This document shows positions 30,824-38,655 of a DNA stretch of 64,000 nt, in pieces (positions within the stretch are counted from its first letter, which is position 1; the number at the start of each line of letters is the position of its first letter). The stretch is from Comamonas testosteroni (GTDB taxonomy: Bacteria > Pseudomonadota > Gammaproteobacteria > Burkholderiales > Burkholderiaceae_C), in NCBI RefSeq assembly GCF_000761245.1, contig NZ_AWOR01000050.1:1-64000 (forward strand). Direction: 5' to 3'. Under the pieces are notes generated by a model. It was not told the origin of the DNA. It searched no databases and saw only the letters and a program-made list of their open reading frames with translations. A program made the position numbers and the translations under genes.

Positions 30824-30847
30824 CTGACTTGCGGGAGGCGGGCAGTC

Positions 30848-31954
30848 TTATTTGCCCGCGCCTTCCACCACCTTGAGTACGCGGGGAGCAACGGCGCACA
30901 TCAGCTCATAGCCCAGCGTGCCGGCAGCAGCGGCCACCTCGTCGATGGGCAGCACGGCGCCATTGCTGGCGCGACCCCAGAGCGTGACCTCGCTGCCCAG
31001 CCTGGCCTTGGGAACGGGGCTCAGGTCCACGGCCATCATGTCCATGCTGACGCGGCCCAGGGTGCGGGTGCGCACACCGTCCACCAGAACGGGCGTACCC
31101 GTGGGGCAGACGCGCGGATAGCCGTCCGCATAGCCGCAGGCCACCACGCCCAGGCGCAGTGGTCCGTCGCACTGAAAACGCGAGCCGTAGCCCACGGTGT
31201 CGCCGGAATGCAGCTCCTGCGTTCCGATGATTTTTGACGACAGCGTCATGGTCGGCTCAAGACCCCAGTGAGCTGCATCATGGGTGGGGAAGTCTGGCGA
31301 GCTGCCGTAGAGCACGATGCCGGGGCGCACCCAGTCGCAGCGCACATTGTTCTCGTCACCATGGAGCAAGGTGGCAGCGCTGTTGCTGATGCTGCGCTCG
31401 CCGGGCAGGTCCAGCGTGGTTTCGTGAAAGACCCTGAGCTGGTGGTCCATGCCATGCGCCACATCGGCATCGCTGAAGTGGGTCATGAACGAGATTTCGT
31501 CGACCTGGGGCAGGGCGTTCAGCCGCGCATAAGCCGCACGAAAACGCTCGGGTGTAAAGCCCAGCCGGTTCATGCCGCTGTTCATCTTGAGGAAGATTCG
31601 GTGACCGACCTGGGTCTTGTGCGCGGCCAGCCAGTCGATCTGCTCGTCGCAGTGCACGGCATGCCAGATGCCCAGGCGCGAGCAGATTTCCAGGTCGCGC
31701 AGCTCGAACACGCCTTCGAGCAGCAGGATGGGGCCGCGCCAGCCCAGATTGCGCACGCGCTGGGCCTCGTCGAGGTCCAGCATGGCGAAACCGTCCGTCG
31801 CTCGCAGGCCGTCGAACACGTTTTCGATACCGTGGCCATAAGCGTTGGCTTTGATCACGGACCACAATTTGGCATCAGGGACGGCTTGCCGTACCCGCTC
31901 CAGATTGTGGCGAACGGCTTCAGGATGGATGGTGGCAGTAATGGGACGAGGCAT
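30848..31954 (-). CDS. alr: Alanine racemase
   Basis: Alanine racemase makes D-alanine for peptidoglycan, or, as DadX, helps degrade D-alanine. The 368-residue protein has the PLP lysine Lys35 in WSVIKANAYGHG, KMNSGMNRLGF, ISNSAATL, RPGIVLYG, the catalytic tyrosine in VGYGSRF, and GRVSMDMMAVDL. The ATG at 31954 is preferred over an in-frame TTG twelve bases upstream. No dadA or dnaB neighbours are present; lplT is divergent, an arrangement I have also seen in related betaproteobacteria. Confidence 0.94.
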   Translation of the reverse strand: MPRPITATIHPEAVRHNLERVRQAVPDAKLWSVIKANAYGHGIENVFDGLRATDGFAMLDLDEAQRVRNLGWRGPILLLEGVFELRDLEICSRLGIWHAVHCDEQIDWLAAHKTQVGHRIFLKMNSGMNRLGFTPERFRAAYARLNALPQVDEISFMTHFSDADVAHGMDHQLRVFHETTLDLPGERSISNSAATLLHGDENNVRCDWVRPGIVLYGSSPDFPTHDAAHWGLEPTMTLSSKIIGTQELHSGDTVGYGSRFQCDGPLRLGVVACGYADGYPRVCPTGTPVLVDGVRTRTLGRVSMDMMAVDLSPVPKARLGSEVTLWGRASNGAVLPIDEVAAAAGTLGYELMCAVAPRVLKVVEGAGK

Positions 31955-32087
31955 GGTTTTTCTCAATCAGACCAGTGGGATTCTGGCACTGTAGGCTCAA
32001 GCCTGCGTGATATAACCGCCAGTCACTTGCCACGGGGTCTCTTATTTACTCGGCATCGGTCCGCCCGGTGCCAGTTACAGCTAATTC

Positions 32088-33389
32088 ATGAAGCGCGGTT
32101 TCTACACCATCATGTCAGCGCAGTTTTTCAGCTCGCTGGCAGACAACGCCTTGTTTGTGACCGCTGTAGAGCTGTTGCGTGCCAATGGTGCCCCCGAGTG
32201 GCAACGTGCTGCCCTGGTGCCCATGTTCGCACTGTTCTACGTGGTTCTGGCGCCCTTTGTCGGAGCCTTTGCGGACGCCTTGCCCAAGGGCAAGGTCATG
32301 TTCATCAGCAACGCCATCAAGGTGGTGGGCTGTCTGATGATGCTTTTCGGCCATCATCCCCTGATTGCCTACGCCGTCATCGGACTGGGCGCGGCGGCCT
32401 ATTCGCCGGCTAAGTACGGCATCCTGACCGAGCTGCTGCCGGCCTCCCAGCTGGTCAAGGCCAATGGCTGGATCGAGGGCCTGACCATCACCTCCATCAT
32501 CTTGGGGGTGCTGGTGGGCGGACAATTGGTGGGGCCGACCATCTCCCAGCATCTGCTGGGCTTTGACTTCCCGTATTTCAGCACTGGCGTGGATACCCCA
32601 GCCGAGGCTGCGATTGCCGTGCTGATCCTGATCTACATCGTGGCGGCCTGGTTCAATCTGCACATCCCGCTGACGGGCGTGGCCATGCGTCCGCTGCGTG
32701 AAGACCCCAACAAAAGCCTGGTTGCCAATCTGCTGGGCCTGCTGCCCGATTTCTGGCGCTGCAGCAAACGCCTTTGGGCCGACAAGCTGGGCCAGATCTC
32801 GCTGTCCACCACCACGCTGTTCTGGGGGGCGTCGGGCAATTTGCGCTATATCGTGCTGGCCTGGGGGGCCGCAGCCCTGGGTTACAGCACCACCCAGGCT
32901 TCGGCCCTGGTTGGGGTGGTAGCAATAGGTACGGCCGTCGGTGCGGTGCTGGCATCCATGCGCATGCGCCTGGACAACGCCACGCGTGTGATTCCCCTGG
33001 GCGTACTCATGGGCCTGCTCGTGGTCTGCATGATCTTTATCGACAATCTCTGGGTGGCCGTGCCCTTCCTCATTTTGCTTGGCGGTTTGGGCGGCTTTCT
33101 GGTCGTGCCCATGAATGCCTTGCTGCAGCATCGCGGCCACAATCTCATGGGCGCGGGTCGCTCGATTGCGGTGCAGAACTTCAACGAGCAACTGGCCATT
33201 CTGGCCATGGGCGGTTTCTACAGCCTGTCCACCAAGATGGGATTGACTGCCTTTGGTGCGATCACGGTATTCGGTCTGCTGGTTGCCGTTAGCATGGTGC
33301 TGATCGGCATTTGGCACTGGAACAATTGCAGAAAGTACCCGGCAGAGGTCGAGAAGCTGCTGGAAGTCGCCCGCCGCGACTGTCATTGA
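32088..33389 (+). CDS. lplT: Lysophospholipid transporter LplT
   Basis: This inner-membrane MFS flippase (433 residues) brings lysophospholipids to the inner leaflet for re-acylation. It begins with KRGFYTIMSAQFFSSLADNAL, which is the LplT N-terminus, and continues with FVGAFADALPKGKVMFISN, AAYSPAKYGILTELLP and a long segment ending VVPMNALLQHRGH. About twelve membrane segments are visible. In E. coli lplT is fused in operon with the acyltransferase aas; here no acyltransferase follows, so its partner is elsewhere. Divergent from alr across 133 bases that contain no gene. A strong hairpin terminator follows. Confidence 0.92.
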   Translation: MKRGFYTIMSAQFFSSLADNALFVTAVELLRANGAPEWQRAALVPMFALFYVVLAPFVGAFADALPKGKVMFISNAIKVVGCLMMLFGHHPLIAYAVIGLGAAAYSPAKYGILTELLPASQLVKANGWIEGLTITSIILGVLVGGQLVGPTISQHLLGFDFPYFSTGVDTPAEAAIAVLILIYIVAAWFNLHIPLTGVAMRPLREDPNKSLVANLLGLLPDFWRCSKRLWADKLGQISLSTTTLFWGASGNLRYIVLAWGAAALGYSTTQASALVGVVAIGTAVGAVLASMRMRLDNATRVIPLGVLMGLLVVCMIFIDNLWVAVPFLILLGGLGGFLVVPMNALLQHRGHNLMGAGRSIAVQNFNEQLAILAMGGFYSLSTKMGLTAFGAITVFGLLVAVSMVLIGIWHWNNCRKYPAEVEKLLEVARRDCH

Positions 33390-33436
33390 AATCCTGCAGC
33401 TGGCGCCGACAAGCTGCATTCACTACACAATCAATA

Positions 33437-33476
33437 GCTTCTAACGCTTGCAAAGAAAGCGTTAGAAGCCTTTTTT
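33437..33476 (+). terminator. Strong hairpin terminator / repeat element ending at the next gene's start codon
   Basis: A perfect 13-base stem, GCTTCTAACGCTT (33437-33449) with AAGCGTTAGAAGC (33457-33469), is followed by CTTTTTT. The ATG of the EamA gene begins on the very next base (33477). The left arm follows AATCAATA and resembles the other Comamonas-type intergenic hairpins in this window. Confidence 0.8.
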
Positions 33477-34361
33477 ATGCATAGTCCACTGCCTGTATTT
33501 GCGCTGCTGCTCAATGCCCTGATCTGGGGTTTGTCATGGTGGCCGTTTCGTCTCATGCATGAGGCCGGACTGCATCCGCTTTGGGCCACGGCATCGATGT
33601 ATGCACTGGTGCTGGCCGGTCTGCTGGCGCTGCGCCCCGCCAGCCTCAGGCAGGCCTGGCAATACCCGGTGCTCTTGCTGCTGGCCGCCAGCTCGGGCCT
33701 GAACAACGTGGCCTTCAACTGGGCCGTGACCGTGGGCGACGTGGTGCGCGTCATCTTGCTGTTCTATCTCATGCCCGCCTGGGCGGTGCTGCTGGCCTGG
33801 AAGCTGCTGGGCGAAAAACCCACTCCCATGGCGCTGCTACGCCTGTTGCTGGCCTTTGGCGGAGTGGTGCTGGTGTTGCTGCCCGCCGATGCCTCGCTCT
33901 CCGGGCTGTTTGCCGGTCTCACCGTGGCCGATGCGCTGGCCGTGTTTGGCGGCTTCATGTTTGCGCTGACCAATGTGTTGTTGCGCCGCTTTCAAGGCAT
34001 TCCGGCCCAGGCCCGGATGTTGGCCATGTTTGCCGGCTGCATGAGCATGGGCCTGCTGACTGCCTTGACCGCCAGCAGCCTGGGAGTGGTGCCGGGCTTT
34101 CCGGCCTTCGACGGCAGCTGGGCCTTGGTGGCACTGGGCCTGGCCGGGTTGTTGATGCTGGGCAACTGGGCCCTGCAATTCGGCGCTGCCCATCTGCCTT
34201 CGGGGGTGACCTCGGTGGTCATGCTCAGCGAAGTGGTGTTTGCCAGCGTCTCCTCCGTGCTCATCGCCCATGAGGTGCTCTCGGCGCGGACGCTGACCGG
34301 CGGCGCACTCATCATGGGCGCGGCATTGCTGGCGTCTCTGGGCCGAAGAAGACAGGCCTGA
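33477..34361 (+). CDS. EamA/DMT family transporter (RhaT-like)
   Basis: The 294-residue protein has ten predicted membrane helices in two EamA repeats. The first begins FALLLNALIWGLSWWPFRLM; the second begins LAVFGGFMFALTNVLLRRF. These carriers export amino acids or metabolites; the substrate is not predictable. The chosen ATG directly abuts the T-run of a strong terminator hairpin, leaving no normal ribosome site except AGAAG inside the hairpin arm. The next in-frame ATG is 27 codons on and would cut off the first helix, so the early start is favoured despite the oddity. Possibly translated from a transcript reading through the hairpin. Confidence 0.82.
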   Translation: MHSPLPVFALLLNALIWGLSWWPFRLMHEAGLHPLWATASMYALVLAGLLALRPASLRQAWQYPVLLLLAASSGLNNVAFNWAVTVGDVVRVILLFYLMPAWAVLLAWKLLGEKPTPMALLRLLLAFGGVVLVLLPADASLSGLFAGLTVADALAVFGGFMFALTNVLLRRFQGIPAQARMLAMFAGCMSMGLLTALTASSLGVVPGFPAFDGSWALVALGLAGLLMLGNWALQFGAAHLPSGVTSVVMLSEVVFASVSSVLIAHEVLSARTLTGGALIMGAALLASLGRRRQA

Positions 34362-34399
34362 ACAGGCACCAATCAAACTCAGAGACGCCGAGCACGGTT

Positions 34400-34477
34400 C
34401 GAGCCGGCGGCCCCGCCCCGTGGCAAGGGCGTCGTCCCGCCCTCCAGGGGGAAGGCGCACAGCGCCTCAGGGGGTCA
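34400..34477 (-). repeat. Dispersed intergenic repeat directly after the AmiS/UreI stop (copy 2)
   Basis: On the minus strand this reads TGA then CCCCCTGAGGCGCT, GCGCCTTCCCCCT, and GGGACGAC with a GC-rich tail. The 30-base core differs from the copy at 83-150 at only about two positions. Both copies start at or within a few bases of the stop codon of the gene they follow. Confidence 0.65.
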
Positions 34478-34990
34478 CATCAGCTTCCCCGCCAGGATCA
34501 GGTATCCGGGCACCCAGCCCGTCAGTACGCCTTGGGCAATGCACAGCCAGCCCGTGGGGCGGTCTATGCTTTTCTTGAGCGCCAGCAGTGCGAAGAACAA
34601 GGCCCAGAGTACGGCCCAGGCCGCCCAGTTGACGCCCATCCACCAGTCCAGCCCTGAGCTGGCGCTGGTCAGCGTATCCAGGGCGACGGGCACGGCAGTG
34701 ATCGCCACGAACAGGCTGAACCAGCCCAGACCGCGGCCGTCGGCACCGCTGAAGCGATTGAAAGCTACCCAGAGATAGGTGAAGGCGAACAGCAGGGTCA
34801 GCGCGCCGCTCTTGACCGATGCCGCGTCGGCCGCCGGGCCGAAGATGCTGGCCAGGCCAATGCATAGCGACACTACGCCGGTGAAGATGTTGATGACCCA
34901 GATTTCCTTGTCGGCAATCTTGCCCAGCATCCACAGGCCGTTGAGAAACAGCACCGCACCCACATAAAACAGCGACAAACCCAACCACAT
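34475..34990 (-). CDS. AmiS/UreI family channel (urea / short-chain amide transporter)
   Basis: The protein has 171 residues and six hydrophobic segments. It begins MWLGLSLFYVGAVLFLNGLW and contains FTYLWVAFNRFSGADGRGLGW and WWMGVNWAAWAVLWALFF, matching the AmiS/UreI family in order and length. In Helicobacter, UreI is a proton-gated urea channel; in Pseudomonas, AmiS accompanies amidase. The ATG at 34990 has GAGGAG nine bases upstream; longer in-frame starts up to 35074 would add a Pro/Arg-rich stretch with no homology to the family. No amidase or urease gene is adjacent. An acid-gating claim cannot be made from the sequence. Confidence 0.85.
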   Translation of the reverse strand: MWLGLSLFYVGAVLFLNGLWMLGKIADKEIWVINIFTGVVSLCIGLASIFGPAADAASVKSGALTLLFAFTYLWVAFNRFSGADGRGLGWFSLFVAITAVPVALDTLTSASSGLDWWMGVNWAAWAVLWALFFALLALKKSIDRPTGWLCIAQGVLTGWVPGYLILAGKLM

Positions 34991-35103
34991 ACACGCTCCT
35001 CGGCTGCAGGCCGGTGCAGCGCGGCCGAGATTGTGGGGCCGTGCGGGGTGCGGCGTAACCCTGGGCGAAGGCAAAAGAGTCTTGCGCCCTGGTCAGCAAT
35101 GAG

Positions 35104-36279
35104 TCAGAAGTCATGCTCCCGACCGCCGCGCAGACGGCGGTACAGCGTGCCGCGCGAGATGCCCAGGGCGCGCGCGGCCTGGGAGACATTGCCGCCATGC
35201 TGCTCCAGCGTCTCCCTGATCAGCTGCGCGCTGTGCTCGCGCAGCGTCGCCAGGGGTTGTGCCTCGGCGACGGGCGTTGCTTCGGTGGTTACGGGGCTGG
35301 CCTGGTCTTGTGCGCTGCTGGTGTCCAGGTGCGTGCCAAGGCCGTGAGAGGTTTGCAGATGCGCCTGCATCCAGACGCCCAGGCCACTGGCCAGGCGCAG
35401 CGGTGCGGGGCCGGGCTGGCCGCTCAGTTGCAGCAAGCGCGACAGATCATGGCCCAGCAGTTCCTGCGCGCTGCACGCTGCATGTACGGGCTGGCCGATG
35501 AGCTGGGCGGCGGTGCCGTTCATCCAGGCGACGCGGCCATCGGCAGCCACGCCCATCAGCGCCTGCAGCGGCGTGTGCAGCAGTGCCGGCGTCACCTGAA
35601 AGCGCAGCACCAGATGCTCGTGCGACTGCGCCTGCAGCAAGGTGTTTTCGATGGTCGTGGCATACATGCCGACCACGGGACTGGCATCGAAGCTGAAATG
35701 CTGCTCCTCCACCATCAGATTGAGCACCCCGGCCAGGCGGCCGTGCACATCGCGTATGGGTGCTGCTGCGCAGCGGAAGGCGTGCAGCTCGTCGAAGTAG
35801 TGCTCGCCGTTGGTGACGGTGCAGGCTTGGCCGGTGGCGGCGACGATGCCCGGTGCGGTCGTGCCCATGGCCTGCTCGGACATGTTCAGGCCGACCCGCT
35901 CGTCACGGGGCCGCATGGATGCCGGGGAAACATGGAGCACGATGCCCTTGTCGTCCGTCAGCATCACGCGCGTGCCGGTGCCCGCCAGTGCCTGCTCCAG
36001 GGTCGGCAGCTCGTGCTGCAGTGCCTGCAGCAGACTGCGGCAGCGCTCCTGCGTGGCATGCAGCCGGCTGGGGCTGACGGGAGCCAGAGCCAGCCGCCGT
36101 CCGTTGCAGTGCTGGCGCTGGCTGCGCAGCCAGGACTGGATGACCGCCTCGCTGACCAGGCCCGAGGGGCGTATGCCTGCCTCGAAGAACTGGCGGCGAG
36201 CCTGCAGGGCCCGCTCCGCCCCGGTGCTCGAGAAGCACTGCTGTAGCGCGTCCATCGCGCGTGGCTCGCCAAGGCTCAT
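35104..36279 (-). CDS. GAF-domain regulator with Fis-type HTH, lacking the AAA+ domain (AcoR-like ends)
   Basis: The 391-residue protein matches AcoR-type activators at both ends: a GAF sensor at about residues 80-200 (DDKGIVLHVSPA, LNMSEQAMGTTAPGIV, CAAAPIRDVHGRLAGVLNL), a PAS-like stretch (MGVAADGRVAWMNGTAAQLIG), then a Fis-type helix-turn-helix (NVSQAARALGISRGTLYRRLR). There is no Walker A or GAFTGA, so it cannot drive sigma-54 by itself and should act as a classical regulator. It is divergent from the quinohemoprotein alcohol dehydrogenase gene, which it most likely controls. I chose the ATG at 36279; the frame is open to 36402 with poorer starts. Confidence 0.85.
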   Translation of the reverse strand: MSLGEPRAMDALQQCFSSTGAERALQARRQFFEAGIRPSGLVSEAVIQSWLRSQRQHCNGRRLALAPVSPSRLHATQERCRSLLQALQHELPTLEQALAGTGTRVMLTDDKGIVLHVSPASMRPRDERVGLNMSEQAMGTTAPGIVAATGQACTVTNGEHYFDELHAFRCAAAPIRDVHGRLAGVLNLMVEEQHFSFDASPVVGMYATTIENTLLQAQSHEHLVLRFQVTPALLHTPLQALMGVAADGRVAWMNGTAAQLIGQPVHAACSAQELLGHDLSRLLQLSGQPGPAPLRLASGLGVWMQAHLQTSHGLGTHLDTSSAQDQASPVTTEATPVAEAQPLATLREHSAQLIRETLEQHGGNVSQAARALGISRGTLYRRLRGGREHDF

Positions 36280-36313
36280 GTCATTTCCAGGCAGTCCTAA
36301 GGAGGGATCAATG

Positions 36314-36330
36314 TGTCTCGCAATGGAACA
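36314..36330. promoter_or_regulatory. Candidate TGT-N11-ACA operator between the GAF-Fis regulator and qheDH
   Basis: TGTCTCGCAATGGAACA is an imperfect inverted repeat of the TGT-N11-ACA type bound by several AcoR-like activators. It lies 34 bases before the regulator start and about 87 before qheDH. The match is modest and the role inferred. Confidence 0.35.
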
Positions 36331-36416
36331 GTTTCGGCCTGGGGAAATCCCGATCGTGAACAAAAACAGGCGATACACCATGCTTTGCGGCATAGCAATC
36401 ACAACAGGAGACCTCG

Positions 36417-38543
36417 ATGAAACGGCTGATCGACAACTCTCGCAGACGGCCAGGCCGCATGGTCTGGTTGCTGGCTGCCTGCCTGGGCAGCGCAGCGGCC
36501 CTCGCGCAAGCCGAGCCTGCGGCGCAGGCCGCTGCCGCCGTGCAGCGCGTCGATGGTGCTTTCATTCGCGCCAATGCCGCCAAGACGCCCGACTGGCCCA
36601 CCACCGGCGTGGACTATGCCGAGACCCGCTACAGCCGCCTCGACCAGATCAACGCCGCCAACGTCAAGGACCTGGGCCTGGCATGGTCGTACAACCTCGA
36701 GTCCACGCGCGGCGTGGAGGCCACGCCTGTCGTGGTGGACGGCATCATGTACGTCAGCGCCTCATGGAGCGTGGTGCACGCCATCGACACCCGTACCGGC
36801 CAGAGGATCTGGACCTATGACCCGCAGGTCGACCGCAGCACCGGCTTCAAGGGGTGCTGCGACGTCGTCAACCGCGGCGTGGCACTGTGGAAGGGCAAGG
36901 TCTATGTGGGTGCATGGGATGGCCGCCTGATCGCGCTGGATGCCGCCACCGGCAAGGAGGTCTGGCACCAAAATACCTTCGAGGGGCAAAAGGGCTCGCT
37001 CACCATCACGGGCGCGCCGCGCGTGTTCAAGGGCAAGGTCATCATCGGCAACGGCGGCGCCGAATATGGCGTGCGCGGCTACATCACGGCCTATGACGCC
37101 GAGACCGGCGAGCAGAAATGGCGCTGGTTCAGCGTGCCCGGCGATCCGTCCAAACCCTTCGAGGACGAATCCATGAAGCGCGCCGCCAAGACCTGGGATC
37201 CCGGCGGCAAGTGGTGGGAGGCCGGCGGCGGCGGCACCATGTGGGACAGCATGACCTTCGATGCCGAGCTCAACACCATGTATGTGGGAACGGGCAATGG
37301 CTCGCCCTGGTCGCACAAGGCGCGCAGTCCCAAGGGCGGCGACAACCTGTACCTGGCCTCCATCGTGGCCCTGGATCCCGACACCGGCAAATACAAGTGG
37401 CACTATCAGGAAACGCCGGGCGACAACTGGGACTACACCTCCACCCAGCCCATGATCCTCGCCGACATCAAGATCGCCGGCAAGCAGCGCAAGGTCATAC
37501 TGCATGCGCCCAAGAACGGTTTCTTCTTCGTGCTTGACCGCACCAACGGCAAGTTCATCTCGGCCAAGAACTTCGTGCCCGTGAACTGGGCCAGCGGCTA
37601 CGACAAGAATGGCCGGCCCATGAACATTGCTGCGGCGCGCGACGGCAGCAAGCCCCAGGACGCGGTTCCGGGCCCCTATGGCGCGCACAACTGGCACCCC
37701 ATGTCCTTCAACCCCCAGACGGGCCTGGTGTATCTGCCTGCGCAGAATGTGCCCGTCAATCTGATGGACGACAAGAAGTGGGAGTTCAACCAGGCCGGAC
37801 CGGGCAAGCCCCAGTCGGGCACGGGCTGGAACACGGCCAAGTTCTTCAATGCCGAGCCGCCCAAAAGCAAGCCCTTTGGTCGCCTGCTGGCCTGGGACCC
37901 CGTTGCGCAAAAGGCCGCCTGGAGCGTGGAGCATGTCTCGCCCTGGAACGGCGGCACGCTGACCACGGCGGGCAATGTGGTGTTCCAGGGCACGGCTGAT
38001 GGCCGCTTCGTGGCCTATCACGCGGCCAGCGGCGAAAAGCTGTGGGAAGCGCCCACGGGCACCGGTGTGGTGGCAGCGCCCAGCACCTACATGGTGGACG
38101 GCAAGCAGTATGTCTCGGTGGCCGTGGGCTGGGGCGGGGTCTATGGTCTGGCTGCGCGCGCCACCGAGCGCCAGGGCCCGGGCACGGTCTATACCTTCGC
38201 CGTGGGCGGCAAGGCCAGGATGCCGGAATTCGTGGCCCAGCGCACGGGCCAGTTGCTGCAGGGCGTGAAATACGACCCCGCCAAGGTCGAGGCCGGCACC
38301 ATGCTGTATGTGGCCAACTGCGTGTTCTGTCACGGAGTGCCTGGCGTGGACCGCGGCGGCAATATTCCCAATCTGGGCTATATGGACGCGAGCTATATCG
38401 AGAACCTGCCCAGCTTCGTCTTCAAGGGCCCGGCCATGGCGCGCGGCATGCCGGACTTCACGGGCAAGCTGTCGGGCGATGATGTGGAGTCCATCAAGGC
38501 CTTCATCCAGGGTACGGCGGACGCCATCCGGCCCAAGCCCTGA
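36417..38543 (+). CDS. qheDH: PQQ- and haem c-dependent quinohemoprotein alcohol dehydrogenase (type II)
   Basis: This periplasmic enzyme oxidises primary alcohols (ethanol and longer) to aldehydes, passing electrons from PQQ to its own haem c. The 708-residue precursor has a signal peptide of about 31 residues, an eight-bladed propeller with repeated tryptophan-docking motifs (DAATGKEVWHQ, DPDTGKYKWHY), and the rare adjacent-cysteine disulfide Cys147-Cys148 (FKGCCDVV). A C-terminal cytochrome domain carries CVFCH (Cys635, Cys638, His639) and the likely axial Met678. Minus the signal peptide these are 116/117, 604/607/608 and 647, the numbers I recall for the C. testosteroni crystal structure. 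No pqq genes are nearby; C. testosteroni is known to make the apo-enzyme. The aldehyde dehydrogenase follows. Confidence 0.97.
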   Translation: MKRLIDNSRRRPGRMVWLLAACLGSAAALAQAEPAAQAAAAVQRVDGAFIRANAAKTPDWPTTGVDYAETRYSRLDQINAANVKDLGLAWSYNLESTRGVEATPVVVDGIMYVSASWSVVHAIDTRTGQRIWTYDPQVDRSTGFKGCCDVVNRGVALWKGKVYVGAWDGRLIALDAATGKEVWHQNTFEGQKGSLTITGAPRVFKGKVIIGNGGAEYGVRGYITAYDAETGEQKWRWFSVPGDPSKPFEDESMKRAAKTWDPGGKWWEAGGGGTMWDSMTFDAELNTMYVGTGNGSPWSHKARSPKGGDNLYLASIVALDPDTGKYKWHYQETPGDNWDYTSTQPMILADIKIAGKQRKVILHAPKNGFFFVLDRTNGKFISAKNFVPVNWASGYDKNGRPMNIAAARDGSKPQDAVPGPYGAHNWHPMSFNPQTGLVYLPAQNVPVNLMDDKKWEFNQAGPGKPQSGTGWNTAKFFNAEPPKSKPFGRLLAWDPVAQKAAWSVEHVSPWNGGTLTTAGNVVFQGTADGRFVAYHAASGEKLWEAPTGTGVVAAPSTYMVDGKQYVSVAVGWGGVYGLAARATERQGPGTVYTFAVGGKARMPEFVAQRTGQLLQGVKYDPAKVEAGTMLYVANCVFCHGVPGVDRGGNIPNLGYMDASYIENLPSFVFKGPAMARGMPDFTGKLSGDDVESIKAFIQGTADAIRPKP

Positions 38544-38655
38544 AGCTTGCATTTCACTACGCCGGAGCGCCGGGCTGCCGGTGCGCCCGAGCCACGCACC
38601 GGCAGCCCCAGATCGCAAATATCTTCTTTTGACTCGATACCAAGGAAATAGCCTC

